The position numbers were made by a program, and so were the translations under genes. The notes beneath the pieces are model-generated. The model saw nothing but the letters and a program-made list of their open reading frames with translations. It had not been told where the DNA came from and did not search any database. Positions 37,409-45,948 of a stretch of DNA of 64,000 nt are shown here, piece by piece. Where the stretch lies: positions 33,699 to 97,698 of the forward strand of contig JAICQL010000004.1 of NCBI GenBank assembly GCA_025937895.1, given 5' to 3'. This stretch comes from Polyangiaceae bacterium. Its GTDB lineage: Bacteria > Myxococcota_A > Polyangia > Polyangiales > Polyangiaceae. Each line of letters begins with the position of its first letter. The first letter of the stretch is position 1.

Positions 37409-37503
37409 TCTTTTCTCTCCCTCATCGACAATCTCCCCTGCACGCGGGCTCGCCCGCGCATGTCATCCCAAACTCTTCCCGGCACGCCGTGACGGCGCGC
37501 GAG

Positions 37504-37537
37504 CTCACTCTCGACGCTGACTCACCCTCGACGCTGA
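37504..37537. repeat. 17-bp direct repeat between the two GMC genes
   Basis: Two adjacent copies of CTCACTCTCGACGCTGA (one mismatch) lie in the 151-bp gap, the largest gap inside the ten-gene run. Confidence 0.7.
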
Positions 37538-37559
37538 CCCAGCCAGCGCAGCGCCCAGC

Positions 37560-39356
37560 TCACGAACCGTCGCCCGCGTTCGCCTTCAGCTCGGCGATCA
37601 GATGCTCGGCGGTGCGGATGGCCAGGGCCGACAGGGTCAACGTCGGGTTCGAGGTGCCCATCGTTGGAAAGCTGCCGGAGCCCACCAGGTACAGGTTACG
37701 GTGCTCCCAGCTGCGCTGCGTGGAGTCCACCACCGAGTCGCTCGGATCGCTGCCCATCAGGTGCGTGCCCGCGAAGTGCCCCATGCCGTGGTAGTGGAAC
37801 GTGGTGTCCTGATATTTCGCGGAGGGGAACCACTTGCCCTTGGCCGGATCGGTGCAATCGCTGATACCGGCGTGCTGGAACACCTGGCGATACACCTCGG
37901 TCGCCGCCGCCATGCCCGCAAGGGTATAGTCCTCGACCCGGTAGTTGATGGCGGGCCTCGGGTTGCCGAGCGGATCGAGGAAACGGCGATCGATCGTCAC
38001 CCGATTGCTGAGCGAGGGCAGCTGCTCCACCGCAACGGAGAAGCGAATCTGCCGCGACAGCACCTGGCTCAGCTGCTCACGCAGCTCCTTGCCGAAGCGG
38101 TGCTGGCTCATCACTGCGTCCGCCACCGTGGTGTCGGGGGCACCCGCCGGCGCGGCCCAGCCATCATTGCCGACGTCAAAGCGGAAGGCCGCATGCTTTG
38201 CGCGGAACGGCCCCGCGCGCAGATCCTCGATGCCCGAGGTGGACAGCGGCCCGCGAAAGGGGCCGATGGGCTCGGGGGTGAGGCCCCAGGCGTACAGGGT
38301 GGGGTGATCCATCAAGTTTCGCCCCACCAGGTCCTTCGCCCCGTGTAGCCCCGAGGCGAGCATCAGCTTGGCGTTCTCCACCGCGTGTGCCGCGAGCACA
38401 TAGGCTCGCGCGCGGGCGTGGTGCACGGTGAGGCCGTTGTCATCGTAGCGCTGGTAAGTGATGCCGCGCACCGAACCGGTTGCTGGATCGATCTCGATCT
38501 TGGAGGCGACTGCCTGCGATACGAGCTTCAGCCTGTGCGCGTCCGCCTGCGCCAGCGTCTTGTTTGCGTTGTACTTGGCCTGCACGGGGCAGATCGGTGT
38601 GCAGGAGGAGTTGCCGTGGCAGCGCTCGCCCAACGGCCGCTCCACCAGGTGCCCATCCGGGCGCCGATCCACGGCTCCGACCGGCGTGTAGTCCCCGCGT
38701 GGGACCGAGTTGCGCGCGGCGGGATAGGTGCGGATGCTCACGGACACCGCGCTGCCATCCAGGTTCACCGTCTTGCCCTCGAGCGACGCCGCCAGCTTCT
38801 GGTCGGAGTAGCTCGGCGGAATGCGATGCATCGGATAGTCGTAGCCCTCGGCGAAGGTGAGCCCGTGGTAGCGCTGCTCCGCCACGTCCGCCGACACGCC
38901 CAGCTCGCGCTCTGCCTTGCGGTAATAGGGCTCGAGCTGCTCATAGCCGAGCGGCCAGTCTCGACCCACGCCATACAGGCTGCGCATGCGAAAGTCTTCC
39001 GGCAGCATGCGCAGGGACACGCCCAGCCAGTGCAGGGTGGAGCCACCCTGGAGCCGGGAGTAGCTGCTGCCGTACAGGTGCGGCCCGTTCTGCACGAAGT
39101 AGCCGTTGGCGTAGCGCAGGTCCGCGGTGTCGGGCTGGGGCGCATGGCTGTTCGCCGGCCATGCTGACTCGGGGCCCTTGCTGCTGGCCTCGTAGAAGTG
39201 CCGCAGGTGGCCTTCGTACCCCGCCAGGGACTGCGCCGTGGCGGGCCCTGCCTCCAGCAGCAGCACGCGCAAGCCCGCGCGCGTGAGATATTTTGCCGTC
39301 AGGGCGCCGGCCACGCCTGCGCCCACCACCACCACGTCATGCTCGCTCTGACTCAT
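37560..39356 (-). CDS. GMC-type FAD sugar/polyol dehydrogenase large subunit with Fe-S motif (copy 1)
   Basis: About 598 residues from the ATG at 39356, which overlaps the stop of the small-subunit gene (ATGA). GAGVAG at 12-17 binds FAD; CHGNSSCTPIC at 246-256 is the CX5CX3C cluster site; AGTHLMGSD and TSNPTLT near the C-terminus give the catalytic His and Asn. It is a clear paralogue of the large subunit at 35558-37408, with many shared blocks (for example ELGVSADV/EIGVSADV and PICPVQAKY). Each copy has its own small subunit in the run, so two dehydrogenases with different specificity are likely. No secretion signal is visible. Confidence 0.88.
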   Translation of the reverse strand: MSQSEHDVVVVGAGVAGALTAKYLTRAGLRVLLLEAGPATAQSLAGYEGHLRHFYEASSKGPESAWPANSHAPQPDTADLRYANGYFVQNGPHLYGSSYSRLQGGSTLHWLGVSLRMLPEDFRMRSLYGVGRDWPLGYEQLEPYYRKAERELGVSADVAEQRYHGLTFAEGYDYPMHRIPPSYSDQKLAASLEGKTVNLDGSAVSVSIRTYPAARNSVPRGDYTPVGAVDRRPDGHLVERPLGERCHGNSSCTPICPVQAKYNANKTLAQADAHRLKLVSQAVASKIEIDPATGSVRGITYQRYDDNGLTVHHARARAYVLAAHAVENAKLMLASGLHGAKDLVGRNLMDHPTLYAWGLTPEPIGPFRGPLSTSGIEDLRAGPFRAKHAAFRFDVGNDGWAAPAGAPDTTVADAVMSQHRFGKELREQLSQVLSRQIRFSVAVEQLPSLSNRVTIDRRFLDPLGNPRPAINYRVEDYTLAGMAAATEVYRQVFQHAGISDCTDPAKGKWFPSAKYQDTTFHYHGMGHFAGTHLMGSDPSDSVVDSTQRSWEHRNLYLVGSGSFPTMGTSNPTLTLSALAIRTAEHLIAELKANAGDGS

Positions 39357-39814
39357 CGGCGCTCCATCTCCGGCGGCGTGGCCCACGCCCCATAGCCCTG
39401 TGGCAACCCTCCCGAAGGGTGCCCTCCGACCAGCGACCACTGCAGCCCTGCGAGGTACGCCTGCGCCGAGACCACGTGCGTCTCATCCATCGCGGCCACA
39501 CCCTCCGCCGAGCGCCAGCTCTCTGGCAGCTTGCTCCACGTGCCCGAGTACCAGAGCACGATCAAGTTGCGCGCCACTGGCCCGAGCTCTCCATCATCGA
39601 GGATGCTCTCGCGCAGTGCGCTGTCACGCCCGGCGTCGGTCGGCAAGGCGCGATACGCGGCCAGCAGCCGATCGAGGACACCCGGGGGCAGGATCTCGCC
39701 CAGGGTGCGCAGGTATTGTTCGGCCATGCCCGTGCCCAGCAGCCGCAGCCGGCCGAAGCCGCTCAGACACACGGATAGCCCCAGAAAGTCGTCCAGACTC
39801 TGCCCCATCTCCAC
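39353..39814 (-). CDS. small subunit of FAD-dependent sugar/polyol dehydrogenase (copy 1)
   Basis: 153 residues, paralogous to the protein at 33973-34473. Shared stretches are GPVARNLIVLWYSGTWSKLP and the C-terminal YGAWATPPEM. It precedes and overlaps the GMC copy-1 gene by 4 bp, the order usual for small and catalytic subunits in these complexes. The N-terminus shows no Tat motif. A cytochrome c subunit gene, common as the third partner, is absent. Confidence 0.82.
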   Translation of the reverse strand: MEMGQSLDDFLGLSVCLSGFGRLRLLGTGMAEQYLRTLGEILPPGVLDRLLAAYRALPTDAGRDSALRESILDDGELGPVARNLIVLWYSGTWSKLPESWRSAEGVAAMDETHVVSAQAYLAGLQWSLVGGHPSGGLPQGYGAWATPPEMERR

Positions 39815-39851
39815 CCTCCAGTCCGCCCCGAGTTGCCCTACGGCGCAGCGC

Positions 39852-40277
39852 TCAGCAGCCAGAACCCTCGCGCCGCCAGAGGATCTCGTTTGTAACGCGT
39901 CCGCTCGCGTCCCTTACCTGCAGGCACAGCTCGTCACCTCTGCACACGAAGGGCCGCTCCTGCGTCGTCATTGACCAGTTGGGGAAGAGGCTGCCCGTTA
40001 CATGGTGAATCACGCTCTCGCCCTGCAGCTCGTAGCGACCGAAGTACGCCAGACAGGACGAGTACGCCGCCGCGCGCTGCTCCGCGCTGCCTCCGAGCGC
40101 GTCGTCGGTGTCCAGCCGTGGCCGCTCGGCGACCAGCATCTGCACCGCCATGTAGCCGTCGGGCGTGTAGATCAAGGTGCCCACCGGCTGCTCGCCGAAG
40201 GGGTAGCTGACCTCGCCGTCTGCTGCGAGCTTGCGCCAGGTCTCGAGGCGCCAGGCGCCAGCGATATCTCGTTTCAT
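39852..40277 (-). CDS. lipocalin-like domain protein (first gene of the run)
   Basis: About 141 residues from the ATG at 40277 (MKRDIAGAWRLETW). The opening GAWRLETWRKLAADGEVSYP, then GTLIYTPDGYMAVQM and RYELQGESVIHHV are typical of the lipocalin-like family often found beside catabolic or stress genes. It probably binds a small hydrophobic or sugar-derived molecule in the cytoplasm; ligand unknown. In-frame upstream ATGs exist (40313, 40367) but lack conserved sequence. It ends 37 bp before the small-subunit gene. Confidence 0.75.
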   Translation of the reverse strand: MKRDIAGAWRLETWRKLAADGEVSYPFGEQPVGTLIYTPDGYMAVQMLVAERPRLDTDDALGGSAEQRAAAYSSCLAYFGRYELQGESVIHHVTGSLFPNWSMTTQERPFVCRGDELCLQVRDASGRVTNEILWRREGSGC

Positions 40278-40714
40278 ACCCTCGTTCTCGATGTGCTCTG
40301 CTCTGAGCGCCATGCTCGAGCGCCAGCGCCAACGCGCCGGCATCGCGCGCCGCGCCCCCGCTGACAACGGCCACCGCTCGCCGGACCTTGCCGAAAAAAG
40401 ATCGACCTGGATCCATCCGGCGCGAGCCCCTCCACGCGCCGGATCGAGCGGTGAGGGTCATGACGGCACGCGCGCGCGGCCTCTACATCCTCATCACTGA
40501 CGATTCGACGCGGCTCAGGCGCATCACTGCTGATTCAGCGGTTCGCGATGGCACACCAGCGGCTGCCGGCGCCAAGTGCGGTCTCACCGCCCGCGCATCG
40601 TTAACTCGAGACCGGAACGTACCCTGCTCGAGCACCCGCGCTCGAGCTAGCTCGGCTGGGCTCTTGAGAACGCTGCCCTGCTCCCGTTCGTGGCGGCCCG
40701 CGCCCGCGAGCTGG
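40278..40714. other. 437-bp intergenic region
   Basis: Between the lipocalin-like gene and the end of the envelope operon, both on the minus strand, so it should contain the promoter of the ten-gene run. It holds a perfect 12-bp palindrome CGAGCTAGCTCG at 40643-40654 and nothing coding that I can support. No clear terminator for the reverse operon is visible. Confidence 0.45.
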
Positions 40715-41656
40715 TCAGGGCAAGGTGACCAGGCTGACGAGGGTCAGGCCATTGCCTCGGCCCAAACTGAGCTGCACCTGGCGCGAGCCGCGTACGAAGC
40801 CGTAGCTCAGCTGGTCTTCGCCGCGCGCATACGGAGCCTGGAGGCGATAGCCAGCGTGCTCCAGCGCGCCGCGATACTGAAGCGCGAGCTCTGCGGGGCT
40901 GCCGGCGCGGTGAGCATAAATACCGAGCACGCTGTCGCTCAGGCGCGCGGACAGCAGGCGCTGGCTACCCGCCACTCGCGCCAGCTCCGGAAAGTCTCTG
41001 CCCGGCGCGTCGCGATCGCGCGGGAACTGCTCCAGCAGGCGTGCAGAGCCCTCCGTCCAGATCGTCAGGAATGCGCTGCCCTGCTCGGTACGGCGGATCC
41101 AGGCGTAGCGCAGCCGGCCCAGCTCCAGCAGGTCATTGCTGCTCAGCAGGCGGCGCGCCGCGGCGGCGATGCTCAGCACGTCCCAGGGCTTGCCCATGGG
41201 GTCGATGCACACGACCGCAGTGCCGCCCTCGCCCTCTTCCACCAGCACGCCATCCAGCGCGCTCTGGAACCAGCCGCTCTCGCTCAGCGGAGCGACAGCG
41301 GCTCGCTCGCGCTCTGAGAGCTGCAGCGCCGCCCGCGAGCTGCACTCGCCGCGAAACTGCGCCACCACCAGCTCTGGAGGCTTCGGCGAGGAGCCGGACT
41401 GCACTTGCAGCTCGAGCCCATTGACCCAGAGCTGCTGCACCCCGTTGCCATAGTGGGCATCTGGCAGGCGCATCAGCTGCTCGCCGAGCTGGACCAGCAC
41501 GTCCGCCGCGCGGGCCTGGCCGGCGCGCAGCAAGGCCCAGAAGCTCGCGCCCAGCAGCAGCAACAGCAGTGAGAGGACGCGCAAGGTGGCGAGCAGCCGC
41601 GAGTGCTTGCGCGGGCGCAGGCCCAGGCCTCCGCTGGTGGAGCGCTGGCGGCTCAT
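40715..41656 (-). CDS. hypothetical membrane-anchored protein at the end of the TadE/G-like operon
   Basis: 313 residues. An Arg/Lys-rich N-terminus precedes one hydrophobic segment (about 24-47), so a membrane anchor or uncleaved signal with the rest outside the cytoplasm. The body has no recognised domain; a pair of Cys (GEC and VVCID) could form a disulfide. The start overlaps the stop of the upstream TadE-like gene by 4 bp, tying it to pilus-like or secreted-pseudopilin assembly by context only. Confidence 0.65.
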   Translation of the reverse strand: MSRQRSTSGGLGLRPRKHSRLLATLRVLSLLLLLLGASFWALLRAGQARAADVLVQLGEQLMRLPDAHYGNGVQQLWVNGLELQVQSGSSPKPPELVVAQFRGECSSRAALQLSERERAAVAPLSESGWFQSALDGVLVEEGEGGTAVVCIDPMGKPWDVLSIAAAARRLLSSNDLLELGRLRYAWIRRTEQGSAFLTIWTEGSARLLEQFPRDRDAPGRDFPELARVAGSQRLLSARLSDSVLGIYAHRAGSPAELALQYRGALEHAGYRLQAPYARGEDQLSYGFVRGSRQVQLSLGRGNGLTLVSLVTLP

Positions 41657-42318
41657 GGCGCCACCGGCTTCAGCTGACCAAAGAGCTCCACCGCCATGCC
41701 CAGACCGTCCCGATGCTTCAGGTTGCAGGGCAAGGAATATTGAATGCTGAGCTTCGTCGGAGCGCCGGGCAGGGTAGGGCCCGCCTCGATCGTGCTCGTG
41801 CTCGAGGCGTGCACGTATTCACCGACCAGCAGCTCCAGCATGCTCGCGACCTTTTCCTCGACTGCCACGCGGAAGCGCTCCTGTGCGTCTACCGTGGCAT
41901 GGCTACCGCGACTGCTGCCGGACGCCTGCACCAGCGCTCTCGCATCGGCCACTTTGTTCCTCAGCTCTCGATCGGGCCGCTGCTCCAGCTGGAGCAGCTC
42001 CGCGCAGCTCGCCGGCAAGCAGGGAGAGTGCCCCGCCTCGCCACATTTCGGATCCTCCTGGCAGGAGCTGCGCGAGTAGGCCCACGCGCACTGGCGGGCC
42101 ACCGCCAGCGCGCGCTGCCGTGCGTCAAAGTAGCGCCCAAAGTACAGGATGCCGGCGAGCACGCTGGTCATGAACAAGATCACCAGCACCGCCTCCACGA
42201 ACGCGGCACCGCGGCGGTGTGCGCCAGCGAGGCAACGCGCACTGCCGAGCGGGCCGCGCCAGCCGAGCGCGCGGCGAGCTCGCGGAGAGGGCACGCAGGG
42301 CACTGGGGAAAAGGTCAT
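41653..42318 (-). CDS. TadE-like pseudopilin-type protein
   Basis: About 221 residues from the ATG at 42318. The sequence RRGAAFVEAVLVILFMTSVL (about 36-55), with a Glu five residues into the hydrophobic stretch, is the TadE/pseudopilin N-terminal signature. The remainder is extracytoplasmic with several Cys (SCQEDPKC, SPCLPASC). TadE-type minor pilins are processed by prepilin peptidase in Flp pilus systems. It lies 17 bp after the TadG-like gene and overlaps the next gene by 4 bp. Confidence 0.75.
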   Translation of the reverse strand: MTFSPVPCVPSPRARRALGWRGPLGSARCLAGAHRRGAAFVEAVLVILFMTSVLAGILYFGRYFDARQRALAVARQCAWAYSRSSCQEDPKCGEAGHSPCLPASCAELLQLEQRPDRELRNKVADARALVQASGSSRGSHATVDAQERFRVAVEEKVASMLELLVGEYVHASSTSTIEAGPTLPGAPTKLSIQYSLPCNLKHRDGLGMAVELFGQLKPVAP

Positions 42319-42335
42319 GCTCGGGTGTGCTCCGC

Positions 42336-44402
42336 TCAGTGCACCACCAGCGCCTCGATGCGCTCCAGGGGCGGCGCGCCGGGCGGTAGCTCCACGGTCG
42401 TGACGTCCGTGATGAGGGGTGCAGCGCCCGCGGTCAGGCTGGCCACCGCCAGATCGCTCGCCGCCGGTGCCGCGCGCTGCGCCAGCTCCGGATCGGGCAG
42501 GCGAAAGCGGACGAGCCGCGCCTTCCAGTCCATGTTCCACAGCATCTCCTCTGAGCTGATGGGGTGCTGCCCGTCGTGGCTGAAGTAGTACTCGGCCTGT
42601 GCCACGGCCACCTTGCCGGCGCCGCGCCCCGCTTGCACCCAGCCCTCCGGCTCCACGGCGCGGCCGAAGGCGCCCAGGCGCAGCCCTCTCTCGATGCGCC
42701 CCGAGCGGCGCTCCTCGAACGCCGCCACCACCCCACGGAGCTGGAAGGGCTCGCTGCCCAGGCGCGCCTCCGCCTGCAAGCGCAGCGGCGCCAGCTCTGC
42801 CTCTTCATGCTCGGCGCGTGCGCGGGCCCAGCCGTCCGGAAAGCGCAGCTCCAGCATGGCCTCCTCGCTGCAACCGTACACGTGTTTCACGGCTGGATAG
42901 CGCAGCACGTAGCCCTCGGGGTCGATGCCGGGCGGCAGCCGCTGGCCCGGCGTCTTCGGCGGCACCCTGCCGCCATACGGCAGCTCGCGCTCGGCCACGG
43001 CCTGGCGTTGATCACACAGTGGCCGCACCACACCGGGCAGGTCATCCCAGCTGAGCTCCGGGTTCCAGGCGCTCCACGCCTCTGCCCGCGGCGCGCGTGG
43101 GTCACGCGCCCGCTCGTCGCTGTCACACGGCCTGCCGGGCACGGGCGGCGGCTGGCGCGCCTCGATGGCAGTGAAGTATGCCGTGCCCGCCGCGGACTGG
43201 CTCGCTGCCGCCTGGAAGTCTGCGCGGGCCGCCGCGTACGGGACCGTGTTGATGAAGCGCGGCACGCCCACATAGCTCAGCTCTTCCACCTGCCAGCGCC
43301 AGCTGCGCGGGTTGAACACGACCCGCTCCTCTATCTCTTGCTCCGACCAGGAGTAGACCTGGGCGTCCGGGTTGAGCTCGGGATCGCACTCGACCCGGGC
43401 TTGCTTCACGCCGAAGCTGCACAGGTTCGAGCGCCGCGGCTCGAGCTCGTGAGCAACACACGCGCCGTCTGGCTCCGGATGGCGCAGCAGCAGTTCCTCT
43501 TGCCAGGCGCGGCAGCTGATGCTGCTCTCCTCCAGCCGTGCCGTGTCGGCCTCACACGCCTTGCCCGGCGTGCGCTCGATGGGCAGCTGGCGGGTGATGC
43601 GAGCCTGCGCTCCGTCCGGGGCCACCCCCTCTCGATAGCAGAAGGCCTCGCCCACGCCGCGGCTGAGCGCGCCGGCGTTGGCTGCAAGCACGCGGCTGCT
43701 GAAGGGGGCGTCCTGCACCACGCGGGTGCTCAGCTCGCTCAGGATGGCACGGCTGCTGCGGCACAGCGTGTTGTAGCGATCCTCCGCCGCGGGCAGCCAC
43801 GCCTGCGCGGGTACAGCCGTGGCCCTGTCGATGACCGCGGCGTACTCTTCGGGCACCGCAAGCTGTGCGCTGCCTGCGCTCTGCACCGGGGCGATGACCT
43901 TCACCGCGCGCTGCAGCAGGTTGAGGCCGAGCAACACCTCGTCCACGATCTCGCGGGCGCTGTCGTGCAGCTCGCCCAGCACCGTGCGCTGTGTGTTGAC
44001 CAGGGGCACGGCGGCCGCGGCGGGCGGCACCAGCCAGGAGATCGCGGTCGAGATCAGGGTCAGCGCCGTCAGCAGCAGCTCCGCCACCTTCAGCGCCAGC
44101 ACGATCGCCACCAGCGCGGCCATCACCAGATTGATGAAGGCCAGCAGGTTCATGCCGCGTGCGTGACCGATGGCAGTGGCCAGCGCCACCGCGTCCGCCG
44201 CGTCTTGCATGCGCTCGCGCTGGAAAATGACCTGCCCGATCCCCACCAGGTAGAAGAGCAGCCCGACCAGCGCGATGGCGATGAACAGCCCGAGCAGCAC
44301 GATGGCGCCCTGTTGATTGCGGCCCAGGTGCGCGCGCTCGCTCGCCGCTCGCTCCCGAGTGAGGGCGAGCTCAGCGCCAGCTGCAGGGGGCGCTGGGCTC
44401 AT
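42336..44402 (-). CDS. TadG-like protein with TadE/G N-terminal helix
   Basis: 688 residues. The N-terminal region NQQGAIVLLGLFIAIALVGL plus ERMQDAADAVALATA matches the Flp-pilus TadG/TadE-like N-terminal domain. Further hydrophobic helices at about 85-135 are unusual. The large remaining part is extracytoplasmic and Cys-containing (ISCRAW, NLCSFGV, RPCDSDE, VYGCSEEA). No von Willebrand domain, common in TadG, is evident. Its start overlaps the upstream gene by 4 bp. Confidence 0.72.
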   Translation of the reverse strand: MSPAPPAAGAELALTRERAASERAHLGRNQQGAIVLLGLFIAIALVGLLFYLVGIGQVIFQRERMQDAADAVALATAIGHARGMNLLAFINLVMAALVAIVLALKVAELLLTALTLISTAISWLVPPAAAAVPLVNTQRTVLGELHDSAREIVDEVLLGLNLLQRAVKVIAPVQSAGSAQLAVPEEYAAVIDRATAVPAQAWLPAAEDRYNTLCRSSRAILSELSTRVVQDAPFSSRVLAANAGALSRGVGEAFCYREGVAPDGAQARITRQLPIERTPGKACEADTARLEESSISCRAWQEELLLRHPEPDGACVAHELEPRRSNLCSFGVKQARVECDPELNPDAQVYSWSEQEIEERVVFNPRSWRWQVEELSYVGVPRFINTVPYAAARADFQAAASQSAAGTAYFTAIEARQPPPVPGRPCDSDERARDPRAPRAEAWSAWNPELSWDDLPGVVRPLCDQRQAVAERELPYGGRVPPKTPGQRLPPGIDPEGYVLRYPAVKHVYGCSEEAMLELRFPDGWARARAEHEEAELAPLRLQAEARLGSEPFQLRGVVAAFEERRSGRIERGLRLGAFGRAVEPEGWVQAGRGAGKVAVAQAEYYFSHDGQHPISSEEMLWNMDWKARLVRFRLPDPELAQRAAPAASDLAVASLTAGAAPLITDVTTVELPPGAPPLERIEALVVH

Positions 44403-45412
44403 GGCGCTCTCCGCTGCTCGGCGAGCGCGCCCTCGTAGTCGGGGCAGGGCGCGCGCTCGTAGTAGTGGGCGCCCTGATTGGGCAGGGTCGCCTCCGCGCT
44501 GAGCAGCCTGAAATGGGCACGGCTGGAGAGAAAAGGCAGCAGGAGCTCGGGCGCCGCCGCGTACTGCAGATCACTGCTCAGGCCCCCGCGGGCCTCTCCC
44601 GCGCGCTGCAGGTCCGCCCGCAGCTCTTGCTCCGAGCCGCGTGCACCCGAAAGGCCGCGCTCGCCGGCGCTGCGGTACTGGCTCTGGGTGGCCGCATCCA
44701 GCAGCTCGAGCCCGGACAGCTCCTCCAGCGTGCTGCACATCAGGGCGCTCGCCAGCGGCATCGTGCACGTGTACAGATACGTGACCCGCACCGTCACGTC
44801 ATCCATCGGCCCCACACAGTGCGCCACGGAGCCATCCGGCTTGCGCAAGGTGACCACGGCGGCAGCCCGATTATACAGCAGCGCCCCCACCACGAAGCGC
44901 GCCAGGTTTCCGGCGCCCGCCAGCGCCCCCGCGTCGAGCCCGAAGCTGCGCTGCAACGTCTCCGGCGCTGGCGCCAGCGCGGCCAGGGGCAGATACGCCG
45001 CCCGCTGGATGGCCGCCAGCCGTGGCCCGGCGCCGCTGGTGGCGATACTCTGGAGCTCAGCCATGGGCAGCTCCACTCCGAGCAGGTCCACGAGTTGCCG
45101 CAGCGACGGCTCGTGACCGGCGGCAGCTTCGGCGGCTTCACCGGCAGCAGCATGGTACACGACGTTGCCCTGCGGGCTGCCCGCGAAGCGCCGCGGATCA
45201 TCCTCCAGCACCACCACCGCGCTACGGGCCGCGCGCTGCGCCGCGTGTTGCACGATCAGTCGCGCCGCCTGCAGCCACGCCAGCTGCAGCAGGCCAAAGA
45301 AGAACAGCAGCACCGGGATGATGGTGAGCAGCACCTCGACGTAGATCACGGCGCGAGCTGCGCGCCGGCTGCCGCGCTGGCGAGACCCGTGGGAGCGGCG
45401 GCGTTCGGTCAT
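44399..45412 (-). CDS. TadE-like protein, first gene of the envelope operon
   Basis: About 337 residues from the ATG at 45412; the frame is open upstream to 45535 but not convincingly coding. The basic N-terminus and RAVIYVEVLLTIIPVLLFFF, with a Glu near the start of the hydrophobic helix, match TadE-type proteins. The exported part is Ala/Leu-rich with few Cys (AHCVGPMDD, YLYTCTMPL, ALMCSTL). It heads an operon of three TadE/G-like genes and one unknown, with 4-bp overlaps at two junctions. Confidence 0.7.
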   Translation of the reverse strand: MTERRRSHGSRQRGSRRAARAVIYVEVLLTIIPVLLFFFGLLQLAWLQAARLIVQHAAQRAARSAVVVLEDDPRRFAGSPQGNVVYHAAAGEAAEAAAGHEPSLRQLVDLLGVELPMAELQSIATSGAGPRLAAIQRAAYLPLAALAPAPETLQRSFGLDAGALAGAGNLARFVVGALLYNRAAAVVTLRKPDGSVAHCVGPMDDVTVRVTYLYTCTMPLASALMCSTLEELSGLELLDAATQSQYRSAGERGLSGARGSEQELRADLQRAGEARGGLSSDLQYAAAPELLLPFLSSRAHFRLLSAEATLPNQGAHYYERAPCPDYEGALAEQRRAP

Positions 45413-45948
45413 GACGGCAATCGGTTCAGCGGCGCGCCCAGGAGACGAACGGTGTTGCCCGAGCGGAGAGTCTCGGACACGCCGGATAGGCAGTTGCGTG
45501 GAAAATGGGAACCCCCGGCGCGAGCGGGGGCGCAAGCCATGGGCGAATGTCGCGTGGGGGCATGACTTGTTGGCCGGGTAGGGCCGTCGAACGCCTGGGC
45601 GCGATGTTGAGTCGCGGGCGGTCGTTGTTGTTGCAACTGAGGGTCATTATCCGGTAGGTGGGCGTCCGCCTCGAGTAATCAGGAGGGCGGCCGCGACTGT
45701 AGCGCCAGCCGAAGACGCGGCAGGTAGCTGAAATTCTGCCTGCCTGCTGATCCACGGAGAGCACGGCGATGCGCCGGAACCGCTCGAGCCGGCGCCTCCA
45801 TTAAATGATTGTGACTTTCAGTATCTATAAAGTAGCTTTCGCGCGCGCCTGAGCCCCCCCGGTCATCCAGCGCGGCGCCAGCGCCCAGCGTCGACCCTCT
45901 CGGACGCCCCATCTTCCAGCCTTCGCTGCGCGAGGTCGCAGTCTCATC
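45413..45948. other. 536-bp divergent intergenic region (Tad-like operon / TonB receptor)
   Basis: Must contain promoters for both flanking units. I see no convincing small gene or structured RNA. The most conspicuous feature is an AT-rich island at 45800-45838, listed separately. Confidence 0.5.
45800..45838. promoter_or_regulatory. AT-rich island, candidate promoter of the TonB receptor gene
   Basis: A 39-bp stretch (TTAAATGATTGTGACTTTCA onward, ending in ATCTATAAAGTAGC) is strongly AT-rich in an otherwise very GC-rich region, about 110 bp before the receptor start. It contains TATAAA. Hexamer spacing is not ideal and no clear Fur box is present, so this is a positional suggestion. Confidence 0.35.

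Noticed and set aside
40643..40654. 12-bp palindrome as a regulator site for the ten-gene run
   Set aside because: It is short, composed of common GC-rich restriction-like motifs, and matches no operator class I recognise; too weak to call.
45413..45948. Cobalamin riboswitch or Fur box upstream of the TonB receptor
   Set aside because: No B12-box-like sequence and no convincing 19-bp Fur palindrome is visible.
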